Assembly (NCBI GenBank): GCA_946406115.1
Contig: OX291552.1
Span: 6,014,001-6,078,000, forward strand
Length of the DNA: 64,000 nucleotides
Direction of reading: 5' to 3'
Source: Apoda limacodes
Taxonomy: Eukaryota; Arthropoda; Insecta; Lepidoptera; Limacodidae
Shown here: piece after piece, positions 38,401 to 53,700 of the stretch
Numbering within the stretch: the first letter of the stretch is position 1
Layout: each line of letters begins with the position of its first letter
Notes under the pieces: generated by a model
Told to the model about the DNA's origin: nothing
Database searches by the model: none
What the model saw: only the letters and a program-made list of their open reading frames with translations
Translations under genes and position numbers: made by a program

Positions 38401-41400
38401 GTCCACCTGATGGTAAGCGGTCACCGTGTGCTATGGACGCTTGTAACACTAGGGGTAACACTCACACGTTGCCGATCCATCAAAAATCCAATAACTTATT
38501 TCTTGAAGAACCCCATACTGTAGTCCTTAGAGAAAACCTTGGCAGGGAACTCATTCCAAAATTAAAGCAAGGCAAACTTCGTAATAGATAAAATCTGTTA
38601 CCATAATCTAAGACATATTTAAAGGTGTGCGATAACTTCATGCTTCTTCCCATGAACGCTGGCTCACTGCCGAGATTTTGTCTAGAAACTACTTTTCAGA
38701 GCAATGACACAAATATGCAGTAGCCAAGAGGCAGCTGGATGGCTCGTGGTATTTGATTTGTCGCGTGTAAGCCGATGGAAACAGCGGTTGCCTGAAAGTG
38801 CGCTGTTTATTTAATGCGACCGGCGCCCTGTACGCAAGCGAAGAAAAAATAAGTCCAGCAGCCGCTTGTTGATAATTGGCATGCTTGTTCTTTATCACAT
38901 ACAGACACCGAAAACCAATTGCCTTCCGCCCCGGCCAGTTATTGATCAGCGCGGATGGCAATTTGTTTCAAGTGTCTTCAAGTTTAATTTAAGAAGTTTC
39001 TCTGGACCCGCACTGTCCATTATGTATCCATGTATTTCGGTTCTAAAGTGTGAGAATGAATTCCCTGCCAATGGCGAGCGGTGCGATGGTAAAAAGAAGC
39101 CGTGGGCATCATTTCAAACAAGAAAGAAAGAGAGCAGATATCCCTGCGTAGTTATTGGTTCGAGAACTGAGCCACTTACGATGAAGGCTCCCAAAATAAC
39201 TAGTTCTGCTGTGGGTTTTTGCTCTAGAACTTTGTCATTCGTCAAACTTAGGTGCGTAAAGAGTCGAGCTACGACCGTGTCACCGTTACAGACCCGTATA
39301 AGCACGCATAGATACGAGTGTGGCCGCCGTGAGCTACGCGCACCCAAAATATCGACAGGTACCTATCGTAATTGAAGTAAAAACTTCTTTAGCGGCGTTG
39401 TGCACTTTTTTTGGTATGGGTAAAAAATGATAAACTCACGTCAGGTAACGTGTCCTAATCGTGGAAATTCGTAAGACGGAAACCGTAATGCCACGCCTAT
39501 TATAATTTTTATTTTTAGTATTCGCGATTATGAGTAGTACAGGGAGGTTGGATATGGAATTTTAATTCTATGACAGATTGCGATGTCAAATATACTACGT
39601 CAAAAAAGTAAATAAACAAACATTATTATTTCTTGACAATGTCAAAGACATGTCTAATGACATATTTGAGTGTTAAGCGCGAATCGTGTGTAAAAGTTTT
39701 CACTTCTGCCGGCACTCCCGGAGTGCAACTCGTTTTTTTTTTTCTATTTTTACCTACAGGTAATATTTCTGTGAGGCTTATTTAATAAAAAAAGACAAAT
39801 AATTTAAGACCTTCTTCTTGTTCCTTAAATTGTTTATTTTAAATTTATTATTGAAATGATAAGAAAATTATTTACAAAAAATATCGTAAAATGTTGTTTA
39901 TCGCTAATAAATATACATATTAAGTTTTTTTAATTTATTAATCTGCATGTTCAATTTAGAATATTAGTGCAGACCGGTCTAGTAGTAACTAGCCACGTGA
40001 CATCCAACATGTTAAGATTGTGTATTAAGAAATTTTGATTACAATAAAAACTTAGTCAATATCGCTACTGCGATCCGGTGTTCTTTGAAGAACCCGGACA
40101 TTAGAAATTGTACAGGGTCAGAGGGAATTATTTTCTCTTTCTTGCAAATATTTTATCTAAAGGGTTCTTCATAAAAAATAACTTTTTTCGTAATTTACGA
40201 AAAATGGTTTAAATCTTGTAAATAACAATAGCGAAAAGATTCCATCAGATTCTTTATACAGAATATTAATTAAAATAAAATTAAATAATAAAGTAATTAA
40301 ATTTTTCTTATGTCATTTGCATTATTAGATTACTCAGCACTGGACTAACGTTTTGAGTCAAATAGTAAAATAATTTCTACTTTATCATATCTCATAATTT
40401 AGTACCCATTACAACTAAGATAAAGATAAGCTATTAAGGCAATTGAGTTCATTAAAATTGTCTTAACAGTCACTTTTAATACGAGCCTATAAATTCCATG
40501 TACCACGATTTCATAGAACATTTTGGGAGCCTTCAACGCCTAACATCATAAGTGGCTCAATTCTTGTACCAAAAACTACGCAGGGATAGCTCATGAATTT
40601 TCTCTGACTTACGGATTCTCTCCAAAGAGAATACCAGATGTAGAGGACCATACGAGCTCCTTACTGCATACTACACCTCCGGACGGATATTCCGTCTCAG
40701 TGGATGCGCCTTTAGGGTGAGTTTGATGAGTCGGCAGACTGGGATGGATTGCGAGAATTTTTTGCATCGTACCCGTGGACGCAGCTCTGCTTTAGTTCAG
40801 AAGATCCTGATGTTGGCACAGCCGCAGTCACTGAGACAATCCTCGCTGGTTTGGAATCTTATATTTCTAATCCGCGAGATCTCCCGCTCCCTCCGGGTTG
40901 TGAAAGAGCCTGATTGTGATTTTGTTGCATTTCCCCCTCAATCCTGTCCATTTTGTGGCGCCACTGTCGCGTACACGTGGTTAAGTCAAACAAATGCTTC
41001 CGTTCACTGTCTACTTACTACTTACCAGCGTGCACCATTTCTTTTCGTCATTGCGTCGTTGGATTTTGGACGGCATTGGTTCCGTCTCGCAAATTAAAAT
41101 CGGTTACGGAATTAAAGTATTGGTATTAGTTTAGAATAAAGTGTTTTTTAAGCAACCGTGATTCTGTGACATTAGCTAAGCCTTTTGCGTCGCTTTCGCA
41201 ATAGACTATTATCTAGAGATCTGCGGAATCCCGTGGAATGTCTTGTTCAAAGACGTGCGATAAAGCAAGTGCGAATCCCGGCCATGCTAGCGCCGTACTC
41301 GCCTCATAGTTTAGCTCACCAATCTTGTTAAACTGGCGACAGGCTCTCAGTTACCGCGCCGTCACTCCCGTCGTACACGGCAAGTTCGTGACGAGAATGA

Positions 41401-44400
41401 CACGTGACAAACAAGGTTTGATCGATTGAGTGCTCAATGAAATGTTACTATTGCAAACCGGTTACGCTGCGAGGTACGTTCTGTTGCACAAATTTAGAGC
41501 GTTTTTAAAAACGCCTACTCTATTATGCCTCTTTTGATATATAAAAAAAGGTTTCGGTGACTACAAAATGTTTGAAGCAACATTAAACTTGTGTTTCATC
41601 ATTATTAATAAGGAAATAATAAGTATAAATAAGTTTGTAAATTTTATCCCTATTCCGAGAAATCCCTATTTCAATGCATATATGTATTAAAGATAAAAGG
41701 TCTAACTTCCATAAAGCAAATTAAAATTTGAACACTTTAATCAAATTAATCAACGTCTTTGGTCCTTTAAACTTTTTCTTTGGTAGTAAAAGGAATTTTT
41801 TTCGACAGCAAGTACCGCACGAACAACTTCTCTCGAGAATATTTTTAAGCTAGTGCATAGCTTTTATCGCGGGTTCCGAGCGCGGCGACCGAATCAAGAA
41901 ATTCAGTAACGAATATAAAACCTAACAATCGTCTATCGTCGTTTCAGTTCGTCAGACTTTGGCAGTCCGGCGTCACTCGTTTTACCGATAAGAAAGAAAG
42001 TATTATCCTTCTAAATACAGAATCTATTTTTGAAAACATCCTGTTTGACTTTGCGATATTTATTATTTGGACGCATCATAATATATATTTATCGTGTTGC
42101 CATCACTATGAACTGTCAGTGTTGTTTGTTTACAAACACTTTCAAATACCTTTTTATTCGTGAAATATTAGTTTTTCTCTTTGGATTTAATAATTATGAA
42201 TCGCAAGTCCAGACGCCGGTGCGAGGTGTGTTATCTGTCGAAGAAAAACTGTGACATATTTTTAGCCAGATTTCCGTTAGACGTACGTCGGTATGTAATT
42301 ACATTGTTTAGTTACTGACTTACGAATTTAATCTATATAATTTCAATTTATATCTTTGAAGACAATTAGTATTTCGTTTAGAAAGTAAAATTTGAAATTT
42401 AACAAAGAGAATATAATCATATTTAACTTATTATTTAGACCAGCCGCAAATTGCGAGAAATGTCCAATAGAAAAATTCTCGAGCGCGCCCCGGGCCGACT
42501 TCGCCCAATGGTCAGGTCGGCGTAGTGGTCCAACTGGCCATGCAGTTGTTTGAAGGGCCCTATAAATTTCGGTTTTCTAATGTTCAACTATTTAGTTGGT
42601 CCACGTGAAAAAAATCCTAGTACACCCAGTTAGACATAATAGTTGGACGAACAGGAAAAACCCAAACTTTGGCCCAGAGATAGTACCTATATGCTAATAT
42701 TAAATAAATGAATATCTTTATACATAAGATTTAGATGCTAAGCGAGCGAAGCGAGCGGAGCGTTCCAGCCAAGTTTCATATAATAATCTGTTTATTTATA
42801 TGACAATTCAGCACACACTTAAATTTTTCTATAGGAAATTTTTCTTAATGTGCGGCCCGGCCTTAAGTGTTTTGATTGCTACAAGTGTTACAAGAAAATG
42901 AATGAGTACATGCAATATAGCTTTACCGCGGCAGGCTCCGAGTGCCACTGTTCTTTTTTTTTATATTTTCAATTTATACATGAATATTATTATTGCGTCT
43001 TTAAAAAAATGTTTTTAAGTGAGAAAAAACAAACCGCTGGACCGATTTTGCTCACTCTTTTCAGATGTAAGTTATGACATTTCGTTTCAATTGCTGTAGT
43101 CACGGGTAAAAAAGCTAACTTTTATACACACAGACATCCTCAAAACGTTACGAAAATGCAAATAACATCCCTTAGGAGAAGTTAAAAATATTCTTAAACG
43201 AAGTTGCTCGTACTTGCTACCGAAATATTATTTAAAATTTTTGGTTAGGTTTTGAAGTCTATGTAATGTTTTTTATGTTTTGTTTTTCTTATTCAGGTTC
43301 TGAAGATTGTTTATACTTGAACATCTTCAGCTCTAAGCCCGTGAGTAACGCTACGTTGCCTGTCATCGTCTTCATTCATGGAGGAGGTTTAGTGAGTGGC
43401 GCCGCCTCTCAGTATGATCCTGTCAGAATCATGGAGTATGATGTAGTTGTCGTAACGATGAATTATAGATTGGGACCTTTAGGTAAGTCGATTGAAGTTG
43501 AGGATGCCATACACAGATAAGAAGGATATTTCAAAGTATTTTTAAAGTGAAAACTTCTTTAGCGGCGCTGTGCACTTTTTTTGTGATGGGTAAAAACTGT
43601 TAAACTCGCGTCAGGTCACGTGTCCTGATCGAAAATTCGTAAGATGTCACTCGCGTTCGGACACGTGACCTTTATTTACCTTAGGTTAGTTTTTATTTTT
43701 AGTATATGGCGATTATGAGTAGTACAGAGAGGTTGGATATGGGATTTTAATTCTATGACAGATTGAGCTGTCAAATATACAACGTCAAAAAGTAAATAAA
43801 CAAAAGTTATTATTTTTAATAAATAAATATGGATAAGAAGTGATGGGAAGTAAATAGCGAGTACGTTTTCACTTCTGCCGGCACTCCCGGAGTGCAACCC
43901 GTTTTTTTATTAAATGAATCAGACAAAAAATTTAGTTTAATCTTAATAGTTTACGTAAAAAAACGTACAGCCTCAATCGTCAAGAAAAGGCGTATTGCAA
44001 TTATGTACATAAAAAAGCAGTCAATTGCGAGACCTAAACGCACATCGTGGATTTTGTACCATTATAATTTACACAAAAAAAAAACAAAAAAATTTGTGCA
44101 GCTATGTACCATGACTGATTCCCTGACGTTGCTTATCTTGGATGTCGTTTCCAAAAAACAAAATTGTGTTACACATTATGCGTTTCTCTTATTAGTCTGT
44201 ACTATTTTAGCTAGATGGAAATTATATCTTAATTTAAAATGACAATGGCCTGAGCGCTTAATCGTCAATTTCCTGCACGCAAACACTGTAAAATATATTT
44301 TATTTTATTTAGAAAACCAACAGCTGTTGCAAATGAGGATTGAAATATTATACAATTATCTAAACATAAGCCAATTATAGGTTTCCCTAGAGTTATTATA

Positions 44401-47400
44401 CAGAGTACAAAGATAGGAGTGGTAACAATATTATATGAGATAAATTGCTAAATTAAATTTCTACTGACTCTAGACTCTAGGCTCTCGACTTATATAGATA
44501 ACATACCGAAAAAATTATAAAAATAATCATTTAACATAGATAATAGAAGATAGATAAATAAACTGTCTGTGTACTGAAAAAACATAAGTAACACATTAAT
44601 GTTTTTGTATTGTTGAATGTTATTTAATTATTTAGTAAAGGATTATATGTGTAATTAAACCTATGTGTGTGTGTGTGCGTTTGTGTGCTTATAAGATACG
44701 GCTAATTTTTCCTTTACCTTATATCGTAGTCTGAAGGCTATATTATATATTACAGAACTTGCTTTTATCTAGTGCATTACCTTATTGAACGATTATCCAA
44801 TTGTAATGTAATGTATGTATGTAATGAAATGTAAAGTTTTTCGAGCGCATGTATGTATGTATGTCCATTTCTTTGGCACGCTCTGTAGCCTAAACGGCTT
44901 GATGAATTTCAGCTTATGAGGTGTCGTTGGATTCGCCCTAATTGTGAAAGTGACACTGGGTACATAAAAACCTTAAAAAATCAAAATGGCGGATTTTATG
45001 TGCTTTATTGTGCAGGTAAAAAAGTTTTTTTTAATAACCTCAAAATGGGTATCAAAATATAGGGCTTCAATAGGCGAACACAAAAATATACAACACTTAT
45101 AGTTAAACAGTTTTTTTTTTTACCACTAAGGTGGCAAACAAGCACACGGTCCGCCTGATGGTAAGCGTTTGTAGAAAAATAACACTAAAAAGCATGAATA
45201 AATTAAATAATTAAACAAATAGTAAAAAAAATCTGACTACAGAAACAATACGAACTAAACAGACATTTAAACATACCAATTATTTAATTATAAGCAGACG
45301 GGGTTCATTTTAAAGTAACTACTACATTGCGAGCAAACAGTACATTTGAACTTGCATTAAAATGAGTCCCGTCTGCTTATATGGTATGTTTTAATTTCTG
45401 TCTAGTTCTTTTATTTAATATTTTTTTTTTTATATATATTGTATTAAATGCTAAACAAATTTGAAAGTGACCATTGTTTCAAACAATTTTTAAATCGTGT
45501 TTTGCATTTGTTTGTTATGAACGTCCATTTAATAATTAGAATCGGTTGTTATCTAGTGCATTGCCTATAATGCTACTACAAAATAGTAAGGTTAAATTCG
45601 ATACAAAAATTTTCTAAATTACAAGCCGTCATTTTGGTATAAGTTATTTAAGGCATAATAAAAATAAGTCATAGTAATTAAAAAGACATTATGTAATAAT
45701 TTTTACTTTATCTACATGTACTTCGTTAGTTTTTTTATACCACTAAGGTGGCAATTAAGCGCATGGTCCGCCTGATGCTAAGCGATCACCGTGGCCTATG
45801 GACGCTTGTACCACCAGGGGTATCACTAGCGCGTTGTCAACCCTTCAAAACTCCAATAACTTATTGCTTGAAGAACCCTATACTGTAATCCTTATAGAAA
45901 ACCTTGGCAGGGAGCTAATTCCACAACCCAAGCGTTCCATAAACCGCACTGTACGCGACCATTTCGGTTCTTAAGCGAGATAATGAATTCCCTGCCGATG
46001 GCAAGCGGTGCGATGGTTGAAAGCAGACGTGGGTAGCATTTCGAATAATTCATCCGAACACATTCCATTATACAAGCGGTAGAACAAACACAGGGAGGCA
46101 AGGTCTCTCCTAAGACTTAAGGGCTCAATACGGCAAGTCAGTTTGGGATCATCGAAAATTCTCACAGCTTGTCGTTGAAGCTGGTATCCGGACGCATGTG
46201 ACCAGAGATGGCAGCAGCACTCCATTTGGGGCCGAACTTGCGAATTGTGAAGCAGCAACCTTTGCCCCGTCGGGATATCTTGCTTCGTTTTGTTGAGCAC
46301 AATAAGTTTTTAGACGCCAGCTTCACCTTGTCTTGCAAATGATCTCGGAACTGAACATCGCTGGAGATGTTAACACCAAGGATCGCAATGCTCTTGGAGA
46401 TGGAAAGGGGAGTGTTTTGAAATGTGGAACCACTTTACATGTGGTTTTCTTAGCAACGCGCAGACATATGTTTTTGTAGGGTTGAATTGGACCAAGTTTT
46501 CCCGTCCCCAGTCAGAGACCTTGGACAGTATGGTCTCAATTTGAGACACAAGTTTTCCGCGCTTTTTCTGCACAACGGAACGAGGGATGTTTACACGTCC
46601 CGTGTAATAAGCGTCTCTAGTACTATCATCTGCATAGCTTCATAGTTCTTTTATGAATCTTTTAGAACCGAAAAGGTAGCGTACAGTGCGATTTCAGAGA
46701 AACTTCCTCCCACGAACGCTTGGGTAGTGAAATGAGCTCCCTGTGAAGGTTTTCTCCAAGGACTACAGTATAGAGTTCTTCAAGTTAGAAGTTATTAGAT
46801 TTCTGAAGGGTCTACAACGCACGAATGATATCTCTGGTGTTGCGAGCGTCCATAGGATACGGTGACCGCTTACCATCAGTCAGACCGTAAGCTTGTTTGC
46901 CATCTAAGTGGTAGAAACAAACAAAAAAATAAGCTGTGTGTTGATCTCACGCTCCATGACCTTGGAGCGGAGGGAGGCAATAGCGATAGGCCTTTAATTC
47001 GATAGATCAGATCTATCGTTTTGGGCACTAGGTGCACATTTGCAGTCTTCCATGAAGATGTAGGAAAGCACGAAGAGACGCGTGAGTACAGGACATAACT
47101 CAGGAGCACACTGCTAAACTACTACTGCTGGTATACCGCCTGGCCCACTCGACTTATGAACGTCTAGAGAAAGCAAAGCCCGCCAGGCTTCCTTTTGCCT
47201 TAAGAAGATTTCCGGCATGGTCTTACCGCCCCACAGTTTAGTAGGTGGTATAGTGCCTTCGTCGTTCATATTCGAGGTAGAGGCAAAGAGACTGCCCAGT
47301 AGATCGGTTTTCTCTTTAGCACTACGGACCAAGTCACCATCGATCTTTCGCAGTAGTGGTAACGACACTCCTCCTCCACTTAAAGCGTCATTTTCAATTT

Positions 47401-50400
47401 TTAAAAATGCGGCAGTGTGGCCAGCGCATTCATAAGCACTCGGCAAAGAAAAAGGGACCGCGTTTTGTCGCACTCGTAAGCTGTGATCATTACACACTAG
47501 GCGCCTTCGCCTTACGACTCTAAGTAAAATCCTGTCTCGTGAGTAAGGTCTCATATATACGAATTATTATGTTCGATGGCTAGTTTCTACCAACAAGCCA
47601 AATTTTCGGAATAATAAAATAAGATCCGACCAGTAACAGGCTTAGAACTTGCGAAGGCTATAATATAATTCGTATATGAGAGACTAGTCAAGTCAAACAT
47701 GGCTACAATATATTATCCTAAGTTATAAGAAGCAATTATATTTTAGGTTGTTATAAATAAATTTCAGGACTGACCATTGAACTTGGCACCCATTTAGATC
47801 TCACTTCTTTTGTCGTTGAAGTCAATATCCAAGGCATATATCATAATATTGAACTTGGCTCTCATTTCACATTTATGTTTTTGATGGGATAAAATTTATA
47901 GCGAGTAAAATACTGAAGCTGCTGTGCTAGTCTTATTAATTTTCAACCTAACACTCCCCATTATTGGGCCATAGTCCGTCCACACACGAGCTCAGCGCAA
48001 ATTGGAGACTTCACATACCTTTTTTTTATGTATTTAGGTTTTGTCCCGATGTTTTCCTTAATCGAAAATCCAGTGGTGAGAATAATTTGTATACTCGAAA
48101 AATAAAGGGAAATACTTTTTGGTATATATACACACCAGGGTCTAACCTCCAGCCCTTAGGATGCAAGGGCAAACCCCTCGTCCAATCACTGTGTGAATAA
48201 AATAACTGTAATAAAGGGAAATGGTGAAACTCTTTTTTGACTACAAATAAGCACAAATTTAATAATTTAAAATAGATGGTCATCTATATCTATATCCATA
48301 GTACAAAAAAAAGTCTCTTCCCACCGTCTGTAGTGATTTACTTTTAACTACGTAAAGGATTTTAATGCGGTTTTCATCGATAGAAAGAGTGATTCAGGAG
48401 GATGGTTTATACGTAAGGTTTAATATTGTTTTGTATTAATTTGTTACAATATGACGATAACTGTTCCAAATGTCAGAAAAATTATGCCGAGCGAGCTTTA
48501 CATTGAATGCGCTGGCTTACTTTTTTAACAAATGGCAGTGTAATTTAGTTCATGTGTGTGTAATTATCTAATAGAAATCCGCGCGTGGCTAATAGCTACT
48601 GTTTCTTGTAACAGATGGAGCTACAGCGCATCAAAAATTTAATCATAATACTTTTTAAGGTTTCCTAAGTACAGGCGATGCCGTGGCTCCTGGTAACGCT
48701 GGACTAAAGGATCAGTGCATGGCCTTACATTGGATTCACAATGAGATTGGAAACTTCGGAGGCAATCCTGACAGCATAACTCTTATTGGATCCTCTTCCG
48801 GTGCTGGATGCGTCTATTTTCATTATTTATCTTCGTGTTCAAATGGTGAGCTATTAAGTTACTGCGGTGAAAAGGTTTGTTTTAGCTCGTCACGGTTTAG
48901 AAAAAGATAGAGGAATTGCCAATAATTAACAATTTGTTAGATCCATTTACCACAGCCAAACTTACTTGTAATTTTTGTCACCATACTATATTTTATCTTT
49001 TCTTACTTAGTTTTTTTTTTATATTTCCTAGCCTCATTCAGTTAACATTCAAATCTAACAATGCATAGGGATATAAAGTTTATATTCCAAAAAAATAAAA
49101 TAAAAGCTTTTTAAAAAAAAACCGGCTTCAAAAAGATGCACTAAAAAGATAAAAATAATTACTTACTTAAAAATCTGATCTGAATTACGGTTTGAAGTTG
49201 GTGTCACGAAAGTAAAGTGTGTTATAAACAGTTAGGTACATAAACGCCAACTTCAGACTATAATTTAAATCAGATTTTTGCAATAACATTATTTTTACCT
49301 TTTTAGTGCATCTTTTTGAACTCTAACCTAATGCACTGGGCCGATTTTGAGGGTTCCATAGTCAAAATACAGCCTCTCATAGTTAGGCTATGAAAGTGGT
49401 AAAATAAAATCAGGAAAGTATAATTATTTAGGATTAACATTTATTTTATCCTTCACATAGTGTTTAGTTTAGTGGGATGACTTTGAATTGGTAGTTTTCG
49501 ATTTGAAGATCCGTTTGAGATCTTTTTTAAATTAATCTTTAAAGTGCTAACATTTGTTATAATCAAGTTTTCTCTCGTCCCCCCCCCCTCCCCTCCTGAC
49601 AGCATAAAGGTTGTTTTTTGGAAATGTGGAAAAATACGACAGTAGTACCGTAGGTACATAAAAGTTAAAAAGAAAACCATAACGTCTGTTTTTTAAATTG
49701 TCGTTCACAGGTTTTCATACGTTGTTTTCCGTCACCAAAAGTCAGTTGTGGGAATAATCAATGTACTTCAGAAATTAAGAAAAAGACTCATCGGCTTTGA
49801 ACCTCAACAACTTAGGGCACAAGATTAATTTGAAACCCTTAGGCCATCACCGACTTTCATCTAATTAGGCTTTACAAAAAAATTTAAAATGTCCTTATTT
49901 AATTAATTAATTACAATTACAATACTTAATTACAAAACGCTACACTGTGTGTGGCATTACACCAATAGGCTGTTTTTTTTATAGACAAAATGTTTGTGCT
50001 TTAGGTACTTTTCATAGAGGTGTACAGTACAGTGGTTCTGGTTTCGCTCCTTGGGCTTTTGACGAAAAACCAGTTCGAAAGACCAAATATGTAGCTGGTA
50101 GGGTGGGATGCCCAAACGACACGAGTGAAGAGATGATAACTTGCTTGAAGAACGCATCTGCTGAAGATATGGTTAATTCACAGTTAGGATTATTAGTAAG
50201 TAACTTGCAATAAATAGAATCCTAAACCGTTTTAGGTCCTAAAAATCATATTGATTAACTAGCTTTTGCCAGCCGCTCCGCCCGCGCTTATCACGACAGC
50301 TATAGCAGATTTGTCCGCGTGGAAATATATAGTTTACGGTTATTCCTTCGAGAATCTTTGATTTTTTAAGATAACTAATACATGTTTACATTCTTTTTTT

Positions 50401-50701
50401 AAAAAATAAATGCATTTAATTCATGAAAAGTATGGAAAATTTTTTTTTAAACCACCAATACCAGAAGCAAGACTCGCTACTACTACTACCCATTGAGTTT
50501 GATAACTTGATAGATATAGTTCGGAGTGATCATGCCTGCCAAACTGAGAGGCGTGACTTCGATTCTCAGACAAGAAAAACATCTATGTTTATATTAAAGA
50601 AGAAGTTATTACTCGTATAATAGTTCCGAAAAACGAAGTTGCTTACGTTTTGAGACCTGGAAAATCGTTTGCCATCATTTTTAGAGTAATGTCTGGTGGG
50701 T

Positions 50702-50739
<38 letters not shown>

Positions 50740-53700
50740 AGGATAGCTTTTTTTCGCTCCTCGATATCTAAAGAAACAATGGACCAATTTGCCTCGTGAC
50801 CATATCAATCGATACCCTAAGTTATTACTTAGATTTCAAAAGAGTTTGAGCAATATCGGTCAAGCGGTTTGTTTCTTATCGCTAAAAAACTGATGTTTAA
50901 GGATGCAAAGAATATTCTCAAATGAAGTTGCTGGTGCGGTACTTGTTACTGAACCATTTTTTTTATATTTTTGAAGGAATCGCCTGTTCGTTTGTCCTCT
51001 ATTTTTGGACCCGTTGTTGAATCTGCTGAAGTGGAAAATCCATTCTTAGCACAGAATCCTTACAAGGTAACACAATGTGGTTTAATGCAGAAATTACCTC
51101 TAATGATGACTACTACAGCAGCCGATGGCCTCTTACCGAGTGCTGGTAAGTTAAATTTTCAAAGGGGAAGATCACGTCAGTGACCTTGCTTAAGTATCAT
51201 CGGTTTTTTTTTTAAAGTAGGAAGTGACACTTCTACTTCTAGAGTATAGGGCTTAGCACGTATAGTTACGTGAAGTGACGTAAAGAAAATAATTTTGTAT
51301 TAACTATGGCAACAGCGCCATCTTGGTAAAGTAGGAAGAACGAAATTGTTAGCAGCCACCGTTTGCTGCCATTAGATATTTTTAACTTTCTTTAAGATAA
51401 GATGTTACTATTATGGATCTGAAAATCAAAATTACTTAATTTGTGTTTTCTTTATGTATTGTAATGATCACAATTGTGTAATATGAAGGCATATAAAACA
51501 TAAATAAATATAATACTTTATGTATGTCATTTACATAGACATTTCTCATTTTACACCAACTATTTTCAATCTATTTATTCTTTTTCCTTTACCCAAAGAT
51601 TGCCCGGTAGATATTGCTCTATAGCAATAAGTGCGTCCATTGTATTTTTTTTATTATAATTATTATTATTTAATGTTATTCACTTATTGTATGGTTTGGT
51701 GTACAATAAAGAATATTCATTCATTAATTCAATCATTTATATGTCTCTGTTTGTATATTATATATTATATCTTTCTCGATCCCATAATGAACTGTGTTAT
51801 ACTAAACTGTGTATTTATAAATAAGATGTAGTTGATGTATATAAAGGGCATAAAAAACTTTTTGATTCATTAATTGAATGAATAGATGATTTAAAGAGAT
51901 AATACTCATATTACATAATCCATAAAAAAACACTATCCATAAATCGATCAATTATTATTTAAAATATTTAGTTTAGAATAAAGAAAATAGCCCAGCACGT
52001 CCGATAATAATATTTTCTGATATTCCATATTATTGTTAAAGAACTACAATAATAAATCAAAGATACGACACACTTTTTTTAATTATTCATTTTCTCAATA
52101 GATGTAGTCTCATTACATACAAATATATTTCATAAATTAATATATTTTTTAGCATCTAAATATAAGAAATATTTTCCACCCATCAAAAGATTTTTTACCA
52201 GAACAAGCTGAATCGTATTGAATAATAATAATTTCTCATTTAACAAATTAAAGGGATGGTCATGAGCATTACAATGGCTCCTCCATGCGCCAAACTTAAC
52301 TTAACCATAAACTTTAGAACCTAAATGGTCACGTACAGTGCGGTTTCAGAGAAACTTCCTCCCGCAAACGCTTAAGTTGTGGAATGAGCTCCCTGCCAAG
52401 GTTTTCTGCAAGGACTACAGTATGGAGTTCTTCAAGAAAGAAGTTATTAGATTTCTGAAGGGTCGGCAACGCGCAAGTGATACCCCTGGTGTTGCAAGCA
52501 TCCATAGGCTACGGTGACCGCTTACCATCAGGCTGACCGTAAGCTTGTATGCCACCTTAGTGATATTAAAAAAAAAACTATTTTTTGACAAAAACATAAA
52601 CCGACTTCAGATCCACTAAAAAGTAAAAAACCTGTTACCTCTTAACGCTTAAGACGCTTTACTGATTAAGATGAAATTTAGCATGGAGATAGTTGAGTTC
52701 CGAGAAAGGACATAGGCTACTTAAAAAAGTCAAGTGTTAGTCAGTTTTTTTTTGCCTATAACTGAGAAGTTGCCGTTGAAATCCTACACCGATAACCAAA
52801 CTTAGGGCGGGTGGAACCGCGGGAAAAAACTAATTAAGAATAACCTTTTGATAATCCTTTATCCCCGCCTTATTTGACAGAAAGATTTTGAAAATTTTTA
52901 AAATAGCTATCCAATGACACCCCGCACTATAGAGTAGACGAAAACAAAAAATTCATCACCACTATACGTGTAGGGGACGTACCCTAAAACAATTAGATAG
53001 TAGATATATTTGGCCCTTACTATCTATCGTTCTGTGCTCAATAAAACATAAAATATTGCATTATTTTCGAATATGAATCTCTTCGTGGCACTAGCGCTGC
53101 AGACACAGCTCGAAGGATTAATAATGTGTGCGGAGAAGCCACTGTTAAAGAAAACACAGTACGTTTTTGGTTTCAACGCTTTCGTTTTGGAAATTTTGAC
53201 CTCCAAAACAAACCTCGTGGACGGCCGGAGACCCTAGTTGAGGAATTAAAAGTGATTGTCGAATCGGATCCATCTCAAACCAAGTCAGAGTTAGCTGAAG
53301 CCTTCGGTGTGAGTGAAACCATTTTGAATAATTTGAAACAAATTAGAAAAGTGAAAAAGCTTGAAAATTGGGTACCGCATGAACTAAGTGAAGCAAACCA
53401 ACAAACACGCGTCGACTGCTGCGTTACTCAACCGTCACAATTACGAGGGGATTTTGAATCGTAACATTACTTGTGATGAAAAATGGATCCTATACGATAA
53501 TCAGAATCGCTCATCACAGTGGTTTAATCCATGAGAAGCGGCTAAATCCTGCCCCAAGCGAAAGTTGACTCAAAAAAAGGTACTGGTTAGTGTCTGGTGG
53601 AACAGCGTTGGTGTCATCCACAACAGCTTCCTAAGATCAAGTCAGATGATTACGGCTGATCTGTATTGCCGACAATTGGAAACCATGATGGAAAAGCTAG

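Noticed and set aside
38866..39375. 169-codon plus-strand open frame
   Set aside because: It crosses a mosaic of inverted LINE pieces whose minus-strand reading gives the LINE endonuclease and C-terminal motifs.
40717..41097. 126-codon frame as a host gene
   Set aside because: Its first half matches the LINE endonuclease region with a deletion. The second half is repeat sequence seen elsewhere, and the frame is fortuitous.
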